Shown here: positions 8,213 through 17,112 of the stretch, piece after piece
Layout of the letters: every line of letters starts with the position of its first letter
How positions within the stretch are numbered: the first letter of the stretch is position 1
DNA from: Xiheimicrobium sp052034585
GTDB taxonomy: Bacteria; Myxococcota; Myxococcia; Myxococcales; Myxococcaceae
Direction: 5' to 3'
Length of the DNA: 64,000 nt
Assembly: GCA_052034585.1 (NCBI GenBank)
Contig: JBPOIJ010000057.1
Location: 310,001 to 374,000, forward strand
Program-made: the position numbers and the translations under genes
The notes under the pieces: generated by a model
What the model was told of the DNA's origin: nothing
The model's database searches: none
What the model saw: the letters and a program-made list of their open reading frames with translations, nothing else

Positions 8213-9331
8213 TCAGCTCTTGCCGAGCAGCCCCTCGAGCCAGTGACGAACCAGCGGCCACCAGCGGTCGAGGGTGACGCCCGCGCCGACGCCGGCCCCG
8301 ATGCCGAAGAGCAGGCCGAAGAGCCAGCGCGACCCCCTCACCGAGGCGAGCTCGGCTGGCGAGAGCTGGGACAACTCCGCGAGGTCGGTCTGGCTCAGCC
8401 GCGCGAGCGCGTCCGACTCGCTGATCCGTTGGCGAGAGCGGAGAAAGTTCACCAAGAGCGCCGCTGGAGGCTTCTCGAGCCCGGCCAGGAGCGGCTCGAG
8501 CGCGTGCCTCAACTCGGTCGCGTCGGCGAAGCGCCCCTCGGGAGAGACCGCGAGCATCTTCTCGACCACCTGCCGCAGCGCCTTGGGCGCCGCTGGCGCG
8601 GCCTTCTTCACCGACTCCCGCTTCCCGGTGGTGATCTTCGCGAAGACCTCGCCCGGGTTCGCGCCCTGGAAGCACTTCTTCCCCGCGAGCGCCTCGAAGA
8701 GCAGCACCCCGAGCGAGTAGACGTCGCTGCGCGCGTCGACGGTGGCGCCGGTCACCTGCTCGGGTGACATGTAGCCTGGCGTGCCGACCGCGAGGCCCGT
8801 CTTGGTGAGCCGATCGAGGTCGTCGTTCTGCGCGATGCCGAAGTCCATCAGCTTCGCTTCGCCGTTCTTGGAGATCATCACGTTCGCCGGCTTCAGGTCG
8901 CGGTGGATGACTCGCTGGAAGTGCGCGTGCTCGAGCGCCTGGGCGAGCTGCAGCGCGATGGCCGTCACCACGTTCGCCGGGAGCGCCCCTTCCTTGATCA
9001 GCTCCGACAGGGTGGGCCCGTCGACGAGCTCCATCACCATGTAGAGGCCGTCGTTCTTCTCGATGAGGTCGTAGAGGGTGACGATGTGCTGATGGTGGAA
9101 GCCGGCGAGGGCCATCGCTTCGCGCTTGAAGCGAGAGAGCTTCTCGAGGTCCTTCGCGGCGTCGGCGGTGAGCTCCTTGATGGCCACCTCGCGCTGCAGG
9201 AGCTCGTGCACCCCACGGTACACCTGGGCCATGCCTCCCTTGCCGAGAGGGCCGAGCAGCCGACAGTCGCCTACCTTGCGAATCGCCATCGGACCGGGCG
9301 AACCGTAGTCAGGCAGGATCTGCCGAGCCAT
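8213..9331 (-). CDS. Eukaryote-like Ser/Thr protein kinase with a C-terminal membrane segment
   Basis: This Hanks-type kinase has about 372 residues. The catalytic domain fills residues about 22-290, with a glycine loop (LGKGGMAQVYRG), the ATP-binding Lys52 in VAIKEL, catalytic Asp145 in VIHRDLKPANVM, DFG at 163-165 and an activation segment ending GTPGYMSPEQ. A regulatory tail with Leu-rich helices follows, and a Gly/Ala-rich hydrophobic stretch near the C-terminus may anchor it in the membrane. No sensory extracellular domain is visible. ATG 9331 is chosen because it precedes the kinase fold and leaves 64 bp to the divergent TIGR02265-type gene, so the two may share a control region. Substrates are unknown. 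Confidence 0.93.
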   Translation of the reverse strand: MARQILPDYGSPGPMAIRKVGDCRLLGPLGKGGMAQVYRGVHELLQREVAIKELTADAAKDLEKLSRFKREAMALAGFHHQHIVTLYDLIEKNDGLYMVMELVDGPTLSELIKEGALPANVVTAIALQLAQALEHAHFQRVIHRDLKPANVMISKNGEAKLMDFGIAQNDDLDRLTKTGLAVGTPGYMSPEQVTGATVDARSDVYSLGVLLFEALAGKKCFQGANPGEVFAKITTGKRESVKKAAPAAPKALRQVVEKMLAVSPEGRFADATELRHALEPLLAGLEKPPAALLVNFLRSRQRISESDALARLSQTDLAELSQLSPAELASVRGSRWLFGLLFGIGAGVGAGVTLDRWWPLVRHWLEGLLGKS

Positions 9332-9395
9332 CTCAAACGCGAGTCGATTTGTGTGCGACGGGCCGGCGACTCTCGTAGCATTCGGGCTCCTCGCC

Positions 9396-9950
9396 ATGCC
9401 CAACGAGCGCCTCGTCTTCGGCAACGTGATGGAGTCGCTGCTCAAGGCCTCCAAGGGTCGCGTGAGCGCCGGGGTCGTCGATCGACTCAAGAAGCTCGGC
9501 ATTTCCTACGAGCGAAAGCTGGAGCCCGCCTACCCGGCTGATCACTGGGCCGAGGCGGTGCGGATCATCGCCGCCGATCTCTTTCCCAACGAGCCGCCCG
9601 ACGCGCAGCACAACAAGCTGGGCCGGCTGAGCGTGAAGCTGTTCGCCGAGACCGTGATGGGGAAGGCGATGTTCACCGCGGCGAAGGTCTTCGGCACCCG
9701 GCGCTCGCTCCAGCGCATGACGCACAACTTCCGCACCGGCGCGAACTTCATCGAGACCCGCTTCACCGAGCTCGATCCACACACGCACGAGCTGTGGATC
9801 AGCGACGTCTCCGGCGTGCCCGGCTTCTACGCGGGCATGGTCGAAGCCGGCGGCGACTTCTTCGAGGGCTGGGTGCAGGAGATGCGCATCAAGCAGCGCG
9901 AGGGCGCTTCCTGTCTCTACGAGCTCAAGAGCCACCCGCCGAAGAAGTGA
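9396..9950 (+). CDS. TIGR02265 (DUF2378) family protein
   Basis: This cytoplasmic protein of 184 residues matches the layout of the TIGR02265 family, known mainly from myxobacteria, where many paralogues exist. Features seen are the early helix (VFGNVMESLLKASKG), the central AVRIIAADLFPNEPPDAQHN and LGRLSVKLFAETVMGKAMFT, the RMTHNFRTGANF segment, and a C-terminal half rich in short strands (VPGFYAGMVEAGGDFFEGW). No function is established for the family; its fold is thought to be of the haem-NO-binding/V4R class, which I cannot verify here. It is divergently transcribed from a Ser/Thr kinase. A second, more distant protein of this type occurs at 42955-43521. Confidence 0.75.
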   Translation: MPNERLVFGNVMESLLKASKGRVSAGVVDRLKKLGISYERKLEPAYPADHWAEAVRIIAADLFPNEPPDAQHNKLGRLSVKLFAETVMGKAMFTAAKVFGTRRSLQRMTHNFRTGANFIETRFTELDPHTHELWISDVSGVPGFYAGMVEAGGDFFEGWVQEMRIKQREGASCLYELKSHPPKK

Positions 9951-10146
9951 CCTCGCGGAATCACGCTCAGCGATCAGCCGAACGCCTTCGCGTTTTCCAG
10001 GCCGCCTTCCCCAGGCGGAGGTCGGCTGAACCAGGTGCGAGTGTGGTTCGCTCTCGACCGCATCCGTCGTCACTCGAGCAGCGTTTCGCACCGCGCTTCT
10101 CGAACCCTCGACTAGGCTTCGCTGATTCGGGGGACGGGGGTCTCAC

Positions 10147-13100
10147 ATGAACGACATCAAGCTCGAAGAAGTGCAGTTCTGTCTCGATCGCGCGCACCGC
10201 GTGGCGTGGAAGACGCAAAAACCCGATGGCTCGTGGGACTGTCCCGGGCAGGTCGGCGCCTGGGTGACGGCGCAGATCGTCACGGTGCTCAAGTACCTGA
10301 ACGTGCTCGACGCGAGCGACACCGAGGCCGCCGCGCGGTGGATGTCGACGCAGCAGCGAAGTGACGGCTCGTTCGCCATTCACGCCTACTCCAAGAAGGG
10401 CGAGCTCGGCACCACGGCGGCCGCCTGGGCCGCGCTCCACCTCTGCGGAGCGACCGCCGCCGCCACCAAGGCCCGTCAGTGGGTCGAGGCGCACGGAGGC
10501 CTCTCGGCGGTGCTCGACCGCGTCAACGAAGGCGACCTCTCCGCGCTCTTCCTCGGCATGGCCGGCTTGGTCGACCCGCACAAGCTGCCGTGCCCCTCGA
10601 GCGCGGTGCTCCTCGTGCCGCCGGTGCGCAAGGCGCTCGAGACCCGCTTCCACTCCGGCGTCTTCATGATGGCCTTCGAGTTCGAGCTGCTGGTGAAGCG
10701 GCTGCGCGGCGACTTCGGCCCCGACGGCTCGAAGAAGTCCTTCCTCGACACCCTCAAGTGCAACGGCGCCATCGAGGTGCTCGAGACGTTCCAGAACGAC
10801 GACGGCAGCTGGAACGACTCCGCCGTCATCAGCGTGCTCGCGCTCCCCTGTCTGCACGCCATCGGTACGCCCAAGGCGAAGTCGATGCTCGACCGCGCGG
10901 TGGCCTGGGTCCTCTCCCAGCGCGTGAAGGACGCGAAGGGCCTGCGCTTCGACGGCTTCGGCACCGAGGTCTGGTCGACCGCCTTCAACGTGCGCGCGCT
11001 CCTCGCCGGAGGCGTGCCGCCCAACGACCCGGACCTCTCCCGTGCGCTCCAGTGGCTCGCCAACGCGCAGCTCAAGAAGCCGATGCCCAAGGTGGACAAC
11101 CGCAAGGCCGACGCGGTGCTCGCCGGTGGCTGGGCCTTTCAGCGCACCAACCACACCATGCCCGACGCCGACGACGCGGGCGTCACCCTCACCTCCTTCG
11201 GCATGGCCATCAACGCGAAGGACGGCGCGCTCGCCACCGACGTGCTCGGCCAGGTGCAGCGCTCGAGTCAGACCGGCCTCCAGTGGGTCTTCAGCATGCA
11301 GAACCCCGACGGCGGCTGGTCGGCCTTCGTCTGGGGCCTGCCGAGCAAGCCACCCGGGCCCATCATGGAGAAGAACCCGCGCGTCGACATGTCGAACCCC
11401 TTCGAGATGCTCGAGGCAGTCATCGAGGTGCCCCCGCCGATGGGCGACCCTTCGACCGAAGACCTCACCAGCCGCGTGCTGCATGGCCTGGGCAACCTGG
11501 GCCTCACCGAGAGCCACCCAGCGGTGAACAAGGCGGTGCAGTTCCTCCGCAATCAGCAGGCGAGCAACGGCGCCTGGTGGGGCCGCTGGGTGGTGAACTA
11601 CCTCTCGGCCTCGAGCTTCGTCTTGATGGGCCTCGCCGCGGTGAAGGTCGACCTGCGCCAGCCGTGGATCCGCCGGGCGGTCGAGTTCCTCCTCACCCAC
11701 CAGAACCCCGACGGCGGCTGGGGCGAGGGCCCGGAGTCGTACGTCTCCATCGCCAACGCCGGCAAAGGCGCGACGATGCTGCCGCTCACCGCGCTCGTGG
11801 TGCAGGCGCTCATCGACTGCGGAGAAGGCGACCACCCCTCGGTCGCCAAAGCGATACAGCTGCTCGTCGATTCTCAGGCACCAGACGGCACCTGGTCGAA
11901 CGGTGAATATCTGCACACCAACGTGCCGCCCGATACATTTTATGTCTACCCTGAGGCGGCGCGGTTCTATCCAACCGAGGCGCTCGGGAAGTACCTCGCC
12001 TGGAAGAAGCACCCCTCCACCGCCTGGACACCGCGCACCCGGTGGAGCGACGCGCTCCTCGACGAGGCACGCACCCAGATGGACCCGCCGGCCGACGCCG
12101 TCATCGCGACCATCTTCGCGACGCACGCGGGCAATTCCGTCAACGAGTTGATGTTCAACATCTTCAAGACGGACCAGCCGCTCCCCGACGGCCTGCCACC
12201 CGAGACCAAGAAGTACTTCGACGACGTGGCCCTGCCGCCGTGGGCCGATCGCGCGCTGATGGAGACCGGTCAGAAGCTCTTCACCCGGGCCGGCTGGCAG
12301 GTGGCGGGCTGTCTGTTCTGTAGCTCGCTCCCGCAGGCCTACGCGGCGGCCAAGGGCGCCCACGTCATCGTCCAGACGCAGGGCATGACGAAGCACGTCA
12401 AGCAGCGCATCTTCGAGACCGCTCAGTTCCTCTTCGACTCGGTGAGCGAGGGCTCCTTCGGCCCGAACGGGCGTGGCATTCGCACCATTCAGAAGGTGCG
12501 GCTCATGCACGCCACCATTCGCCACTACCTCAAGACCCGGCCGGACCCGAAGTGGGACACCGCCTTCCTCGGAGAGCCCATCAACCAGGAAGACCTCGCC
12601 GGCACCTTGATGACGTTCTCGGTGGTGGTGCTCGACGGGCTCGAGCGCCTCGGGGTGCAGGTGTCGGACGACGAGAAGCGCGGCTGGCTCCACCTCTGGA
12701 ACGTGGTGGGCCACTTCCTCGGCATTCGGCCCGACCTGATTCCCAAGGACGTCGACGACGGCCACGAGTTGATGGAGGCGATTCGCGACCGCCAGTGGCG
12801 CTGGTCGCAAGACGGCGTCGATCTCACCAGGCCCCTGGTGGAGTTGATGCAGGGCTACTTCCCTGGCACCGCGCTCGACGGCTTCCCGGTGGCGATGATT
12901 CGGCTCCTCTCCGGCGACCACTGCGGCGACCTGCTCGGGCTCCCCCCCTCCGACTGGACGAAGAACGTCGTCGAGATCATGGCCGAGCTCGAGCGCTACC
13001 TGACGGCCGGTGATCCGAACGAGGTGAGCAGGCGCCTCATCGACTCGATGATGTTCGGGGTGATGAAGATGGTGGTGTCGGTCGAGCGCGAAGGCAAACC

Positions 13101-13155
13101 CGGCCGCTTCCGAATTCCCGATTCGCTCACCAACACCATCGACCCCAAGTTCTGA
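10147..13155 (+). CDS. Fusion of a squalene/hopene-cyclase-like domain with an MpaB/Lcp-type (DUF2236) oxygenase domain
   Basis: This 1002-residue protein joins two enzyme families. Residues about 1-625 resemble class II triterpene cyclases. QW-type repeats are seen at about 24-30, 69-76, 215-222, 385-391, 519-525 and 577-583, and the protonating motif appears as DADD at 340-343; by analogy with hopene cyclase, Asp342 is the catalytic acid. Residues about 640-990 resemble the ER-bound oxygenase MpaB/rubber oxygenase Lcp (DUF2236) family. The segment VRLMHATIRHYL gives Arg785, His788 and Arg792 with the spacing of the haem-ligating region of Lcp, and HLWNVVGHFLGI is a second family-like helix. 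A good ribosome site (GGGGG) precedes ATG 10147 and no stop interrupts the frame. A bifunctional cyclase/oxygenase acting on a polyprenyl substrate is inferred. No isoprenoid genes lie beside it. Confidence 0.85.
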   Translation: MNDIKLEEVQFCLDRAHRVAWKTQKPDGSWDCPGQVGAWVTAQIVTVLKYLNVLDASDTEAAARWMSTQQRSDGSFAIHAYSKKGELGTTAAAWAALHLCGATAAATKARQWVEAHGGLSAVLDRVNEGDLSALFLGMAGLVDPHKLPCPSSAVLLVPPVRKALETRFHSGVFMMAFEFELLVKRLRGDFGPDGSKKSFLDTLKCNGAIEVLETFQNDDGSWNDSAVISVLALPCLHAIGTPKAKSMLDRAVAWVLSQRVKDAKGLRFDGFGTEVWSTAFNVRALLAGGVPPNDPDLSRALQWLANAQLKKPMPKVDNRKADAVLAGGWAFQRTNHTMPDADDAGVTLTSFGMAINAKDGALATDVLGQVQRSSQTGLQWVFSMQNPDGGWSAFVWGLPSKPPGPIMEKNPRVDMSNPFEMLEAVIEVPPPMGDPSTEDLTSRVLHGLGNLGLTESHPAVNKAVQFLRNQQASNGAWWGRWVVNYLSASSFVLMGLAAVKVDLRQPWIRRAVEFLLTHQNPDGGWGEGPESYVSIANAGKGATMLPLTALVVQALIDCGEGDHPSVAKAIQLLVDSQAPDGTWSNGEYLHTNVPPDTFYVYPEAARFYPTEALGKYLAWKKHPSTAWTPRTRWSDALLDEARTQMDPPADAVIATIFATHAGNSVNELMFNIFKTDQPLPDGLPPETKKYFDDVALPPWADRALMETGQKLFTRAGWQVAGCLFCSSLPQAYAAAKGAHVIVQTQGMTKHVKQRIFETAQFLFDSVSEGSFGPNGRGIRTIQKVRLMHATIRHYLKTRPDPKWDTAFLGEPINQEDLAGTLMTFSVVVLDGLERLGVQVSDDEKRGWLHLWNVVGHFLGIRPDLIPKDVDDGHELMEAIRDRQWRWSQDGVDLTRPLVELMQGYFPGTALDGFPVAMIRLLSGDHCGDLLGLPPSDWTKNVVEIMAELERYLTAGDPNEVSRRLIDSMMFGVMKMVVSVEREGKPGRFRIPDSLTNTIDPKF

Positions 13156-13201
13156 TGCGTGGGGGGCCGTCGAATCCCCCGCGCAGTGGTATGAGCGCTC
13201 C

Positions 13202-14623
13202 GTGGCTCCCCCGCCGAACGACCTCCAGGCGCTGCTGGCCGGCCTCGACATCGGGGTGATGGCGCTCGACGAGGCGAGCGGCCTGCTCACGCCGGCTGGG
13301 CCCTTGCCGCAGTGGCTCGACGGGCTCGAGCTCGACCGGCCCTTCCTCGCGCTCGTGTCGTCGGTCGATCAACCCCAGGTGCGCCGGGCGCTCGCGACGA
13401 CGGGGCGCCTCACCCTCGAGCACGGGCTGTGGGTGGGCAGCCTCGAGCTCCACGTCCGCACGAGCGTCGCCTCGACGTCGACTGGCACGCGCAGCCTCGC
13501 GCTCCAAGACGTCACCGCGGCCCGGCACGACGCGCGGCAGTGGCGCGAGCTCGAGGCCTGGCTCGTCACCATGGCCGAGACGCTGCCCTTCGACTTCTTC
13601 ATCTTGGACCGTGACGGCCGCTTCCTCCTCCAGAACCCGGCCTCGGTGAAGCGCTTCGGCTCCGCCTTCGGCCGCACCTTCTTCGAGCTCGAGCTGCCCG
13701 ACGCGATGAAGGAGAGCTTCTTGCGCGCCGCCTCCCGCGCCCTCGACGGCGAGCAGGTGCGAGAGGAGCGGAGCTGGCTGGTGGGCGGCGTGGAGCGCTC
13801 CTTCTCCCAGTCGATGTCGCCGGTGCGCGACGGCGAGGTGGTGGTGGGCGTGCTCGGCATCGACATCGACATCACCCCGCTCAAGCAGTCCGAGGCGGCG
13901 CTGCGGCAGTCGCTCTCCGAGCTGGAGGCGACCCAGGAAGCGCTCGTGCGCCGCAAGCAGTTCGCCGCCCTCGGGGAGATGGCCGCGGTGGTGGCCCACG
14001 AGGTGCGCAACCCGCTCGGCAGCATCGCCAACGCCATCTCCCTCATGCAGCGTGGGGTGGTGTCGCCCAGCGAGCAGCCCCAGCTGTGGAAGGTCATCGC
14101 CGACGAGACGAAGCGGCTCGATCTCCTCGTCGCCGACCTCCTCGACTTCGTGCGCCCCGTCACCTTGACGCTGAGCCCTCGTCCGCTCGAGCCGCTCCTC
14201 GCTCGCGCGCTGCGCCAGACGCTGTGGACGGAAGACGCCGAGAGCGCGGTCTCCACCCGCCTCGAAGGCTCGGCCCCGCCGGTGCCGCTCGACGACCGGC
14301 AGCTCGAGCTCGCCTTCGCCAACCTCTTTCGCAACGCGGTGCAGGCGATGAACGGCCGCGGCGCGCTCTCGGTCGACGTCTCCACCGAGGAGGGCGAACG
14401 CCAGCGCTGGGCGCGGGTGACGATTCGCGACACCGGCCCGGGCATGCCCAGCGAGGTGAAGGAGCGCCTCTTCGAGCCCTTCGTCACCACCCGCGCGAGC
14501 GGCCACGGGCTCGGCCTGGCCATCGTGCGCAAGGTGGTGGAGCAGCACCACGGCGAGGTGAGGTTCGAGAGCGTTCCCGGAGAGGGGACGACCTGGGTCG
14601 TACGGCTCCCGGTGGGCGAGTGA
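13202..14623 (+). CDS. PAS-domain sensor histidine kinase (soluble)
   Basis: This 473-residue kinase has no membrane span. Residues 1-110 form a variable N-terminal domain and residues about 125-230 a PAS domain (FFILDRDGRFLLQNPASVKR; GVLGIDIDITPLKQ). A short coiled coil follows, then HisKA with phosphorylated His266 in VAHEVRNPLGSIANAI. HATPase_c shows the N box (LANLFRNAVQAM-like), G1 IRDTGPGMP and G2 GHGLGLAIVRKVVEQHHGE. The family autophosphorylates and passes phosphate to a response regulator, but none is adjacent, so the partner is elsewhere. GTG 13202 is the most upstream plausible start. The stop overlaps the GTG of the next gene (GTGA), implying translational coupling. Confidence 0.92.
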   Translation: MAPPPNDLQALLAGLDIGVMALDEASGLLTPAGPLPQWLDGLELDRPFLALVSSVDQPQVRRALATTGRLTLEHGLWVGSLELHVRTSVASTSTGTRSLALQDVTAARHDARQWRELEAWLVTMAETLPFDFFILDRDGRFLLQNPASVKRFGSAFGRTFFELELPDAMKESFLRAASRALDGEQVREERSWLVGGVERSFSQSMSPVRDGEVVVGVLGIDIDITPLKQSEAALRQSLSELEATQEALVRRKQFAALGEMAAVVAHEVRNPLGSIANAISLMQRGVVSPSEQPQLWKVIADETKRLDLLVADLLDFVRPVTLTLSPRPLEPLLARALRQTLWTEDAESAVSTRLEGSAPPVPLDDRQLELAFANLFRNAVQAMNGRGALSVDVSTEEGERQRWARVTIRDTGPGMPSEVKERLFEPFVTTRASGHGLGLAIVRKVVEQHHGEVRFESVPGEGTTWVVRLPVGE

Positions 14624-15018
14624 AGACGCCAGGCCGGTGGCTCATCGACACCTCGGAGTGGCCCATCGTCGTGCACGCGGTGGAAGGCACCCTCACCGAC
14701 AAGCAGCTCGACGAGTACCTCAAGGCGGCCTCGTCGCTGATGGAGCGCGAGGGAGACTACTTCGCAGTGATGGACGCCTCGCACATCGGCAGCGTCTCGG
14801 CGTCGATGCGTTCCCGCATCGCGGCGTGGCAGCGCCAGTACCGGCCCGTCGTCGAGAAGCGCTGCCGGGGCGTGGTGTACGTGTTGGCCACCCCACTGCT
14901 GCGCTTCATTCACATGACCATCCTCCTCGTCACTGGCCTGGCGGTGCCCTACGTCGTCTGCTCGACCCGTGACGAAGGCCTTCGCTGGGCGAGGGAGCGG
15001 CTGGGGGAACATTCCTGA
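14620..15018 (+). CDS. Small protein coupled to the histidine kinase, possibly STAS/SpoIIAA-like
   Basis: This 132-residue protein starts at GTG 14620, which overlaps the stop of the histidine kinase by 4 bp. Alternating strands and helices (WPIVVHAVEGTLTDKQLDEY; YFAVMDASHIGSVSASMRSR; RCRGVVYVLATPLLRFIHMT) resemble the SpoIIAA/STAS-like fold seen in small myxobacterial proteins. I cannot assign a family with certainty. A hydrophobic strand near the C-terminus (MTILLVTGLAVPYVV) could be core rather than membrane. Coupling suggests that it modulates or reads out the kinase; this is an inference. Length and codon use support a real gene. Confidence 0.7.
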   Translation: MKTPGRWLIDTSEWPIVVHAVEGTLTDKQLDEYLKAASSLMEREGDYFAVMDASHIGSVSASMRSRIAAWQRQYRPVVEKRCRGVVYVLATPLLRFIHMTILLVTGLAVPYVVCSTRDEGLRWARERLGEHS

Positions 15019-15119
15019 GACATGGCTCGCGCGGCTGCGCTTGCAGAACGCCCTGGGTGTTTGGTTAAGGTTCGCGCCTTCGCGCCAATTTCGGCGCGGC
15101 TCCACCCTGAGGAAGCTCG

Positions 15120-15671
15120 ATGCCCACCAATCGCGTCTCTGGTCCCAAGACTCCGGCCGTCAACACCACCCCTGGCGGCGGCCGCGTCATTCGCCCGATG
15201 TACGGCGTCTTCATTCGCGACAACCTCGCCAAGTTCCGCAACGAGCTGCAGGTCACCATCGACGACACCAACAAGGCCATCAAGGAAGGCCACCCGCGCC
15301 AGAAGGCCGTCTTCGGCGACGGCGTGCTCCAGGGCACGGAGGTCACCAAGGCCAAGGCCGCCGTGAAGGACCTCGAGAAGGCGCTCAAGGCGCTCAAGCC
15401 GGTGTTCCCGGGCCTCGGCGCCGCACCGAAGACGCCCGCCTCCGAGACCTCGCGCAACATGGGCCGGCCAGCCGGGCCGATCGCGATGTACGGGGTGGTC
15501 TTCCGCGACGACCTCTCGCGCTTCCGCACTCAGATCAGCAACGTCATCGCCGACATCAAGGCCGGCATGAACACCCTCAAGCCGGCCGAGAAGGCCGAGG
15601 CGAAGAAGGCGCTCACCTCGCTCCAAGCCGCGCTGAAGGATCTCGGCAGCGCCGCCGGGAACTGGAACTGA
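15120..15671 (+). CDS. Internally duplicated protein upstream of the radical SAM gene
   Basis: This 183-residue protein belongs to no family I recognise. It consists of two related halves of about 65 residues (about 24-91 and 120-179). Each opens with MYGVFIRDNLAKFR (27-40) or MYGVVFRDDLSRFR (123-136) and continues as an amphipathic Lys/Ala/Leu-rich helix. A Pro/Thr/Gly-rich N-terminal tail (PAVNTTPGGGR) and linker (APKTPASETSRNMGRPAGP) precede each half. It has no cysteine, signal peptide or membrane span. It sits 100 bp upstream of a radical SAM/SPASM enzyme on the same strand. The position is where a modification substrate would be expected, but this is unproven. ATG 15120 is the only reasonable start. 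Confidence 0.8.
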   Translation: MPTNRVSGPKTPAVNTTPGGGRVIRPMYGVFIRDNLAKFRNELQVTIDDTNKAIKEGHPRQKAVFGDGVLQGTEVTKAKAAVKDLEKALKALKPVFPGLGAAPKTPASETSRNMGRPAGPIAMYGVVFRDDLSRFRTQISNVIADIKAGMNTLKPAEKAEAKKALTSLQAALKDLGSAAGNWN

Positions 15672-15771
15672 TCAGCCGCGACACGGCCGACCACCCTTCC
15701 ACACGTCGAACATGCGCGCGGGCTCGAGCGAGAGAAGAACGCTCGGGCCCGTCGTGCTGCTGAGGCTCGAG

Positions 15772-17112
15772 ATGGCGACGACTCCCAAGAAGCCCAACCG
15801 CAAGAAGGAGCGGGAAGAGGAGCTGGCCGCCCGGCTCCCGTCGAGCTGGCGCGCCAGCCTCGGTGATGATGCGCTCGCTCGCGCGGTGACGGCCGACGAC
15901 CTCCGCACCTGCCGGCCGGTCTACGCGGTGTGGGAAATCACCCTGAAGTGCGACCTCAAGTGCGCGCACTGCGGCTCCCGCGCGGGGAAGGCGCGGCCCG
16001 ACGAGCTGTCGACCGCCGACTGCAAGAGCCTCATCGAGCAGCTCGCCCGGCTCGGCTGCCGCGAAGTCACCATCATCGGCGGCGAGGCCTACCTGCGGAA
16101 TGACTGGGTCGAGCTGATCCGTCACGTGCGCGCGCAGGGCATGGACAGCACGATGACCTCGGGCGGGCGAAACCTGAGCGAGGAGCGGGTCGCCGCCGCC
16201 GCCGACGCGGGCCTCCAGGGCGTCAGCATCAGCATCGACGGGCTCGAGGACACCCACGACCGGATTCGCGGCTTCAAGGGCAGCTGGCAGGCGGCGATGG
16301 CCGCGGTCGAGCGGCTGAAGCGGCACGGCATCACCGTGGGCTGCAACACGCAGATCAACGCGCTCTCGTGGCGGCAGCTCCCGAAGGTGATGGACGACAT
16401 CATCGCGGCAGGCGCGACGCACTGGCAGGTGCAGCTCACGGTGGCGATGGGCAACGCGGTCGACCACCCCGAAATGCTGCTCCAACCCTACGAGCTCGAC
16501 GAGCTGTACCCGATGCTGGCCGAGCTGTACCTCGAGGGCCTCGACCGCGGCCTCTTGATGGTGCCGGGAAACAACATTGGCTACTTCGGGCCCTACGAGC
16601 ACCTCTGGCGCGGCGGGCACGACGGGCGGGGCCACTGGCTCGGCTGCAACGCTGGGCAGAACACCATCGGCATCGAGGCCGACGGCACCATCAAGGGCTG
16701 CCCGTCGCTGCCGACGAAGGGCTACACCGGCGGCAACATTCTCGAGCGTTCGCTGGAAGACATCTGGGTGAACGCGCCCGAGCTCAACTTCACTCGCGAC
16801 CGCACGGTGAACGACCTCTGGGGCCACTGCGCGAGCTGCTACTACGCCGACGTCTGCCGCGCCGGCTGCTCCTGGACGACGCAGGTGCTCCTCGGCAAGC
16901 CGGGCAACAACCCGTACTGCCATCACCGCGTGCTCGAGCTGAAGAAGCAGGGCCTCAAGGAGCGGGTGGTGAAGGTGAAAGACGCGCCTGGCACCTCGTT
17001 CGACGAAGGGCTCTTCCAGCTCATCGAGGAGCCGTTCGAGGCTCCCGTCACGCCCAGGCCGCCGTCCACCATCGCGGCCCCGCGCGGCCTCAAGCTCCCG
17101 GTGACGCCATGA
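15772..17112 (+). CDS. Radical SAM/SPASM domain enzyme
   Basis: This enzyme has about 446 residues. The radical SAM core begins with VWEITLKCDLKCAHCGSRAG, giving the 4Fe-4S ligands Cys60, Cys64 and Cys67, followed by the GGE-type segment VTIIGGEAYLR. The C-terminal third has the SPASM-type cysteine pattern for auxiliary clusters (LGCNAGQNTIGIEADG, KGCPSL, CASCYYADVCRAGC and NPYCHH). Many SPASM proteins mature ribosomal peptides or proteins; others act on small molecules. ATG 15772 is preferred over ATG 15712 because it starts the Lys-rich N-terminus closest to a ribosome site. Its stop overlaps the next gene (ATGA). Its substrate is unknown; the duplicated protein upstream and zinc-ribbon protein downstream are candidate partners. 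Confidence 0.93.
   Translation: MATTPKKPNRKKEREEELAARLPSSWRASLGDDALARAVTADDLRTCRPVYAVWEITLKCDLKCAHCGSRAGKARPDELSTADCKSLIEQLARLGCREVTIIGGEAYLRNDWVELIRHVRAQGMDSTMTSGGRNLSEERVAAAADAGLQGVSISIDGLEDTHDRIRGFKGSWQAAMAAVERLKRHGITVGCNTQINALSWRQLPKVMDDIIAAGATHWQVQLTVAMGNAVDHPEMLLQPYELDELYPMLAELYLEGLDRGLLMVPGNNIGYFGPYEHLWRGGHDGRGHWLGCNAGQNTIGIEADGTIKGCPSLPTKGYTGGNILERSLEDIWVNAPELNFTRDRTVNDLWGHCASCYYADVCRAGCSWTTQVLLGKPGNNPYCHHRVLELKKQGLKERVVKVKDAPGTSFDEGLFQLIEEPFEAPVTPRPPSTIAAPRGLKLPVTP

Noticed and set aside
9967..13290. Very long minus-strand open frame (about 1100 codons) opposite the cyclase/oxygenase gene
   Set aside because: It is an antisense shadow created by high GC and third-position bias; its translation is His/Arg/Val-rich without domains, whereas the plus strand has two recognisable enzyme families.
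15082..15097. GCGCC-AATTTC-GGCGC hairpin as a terminator
   Set aside because: The stem is short and no T-rich tail follows; it lies in a leader before 15120, so it may be a chance or leader structure.
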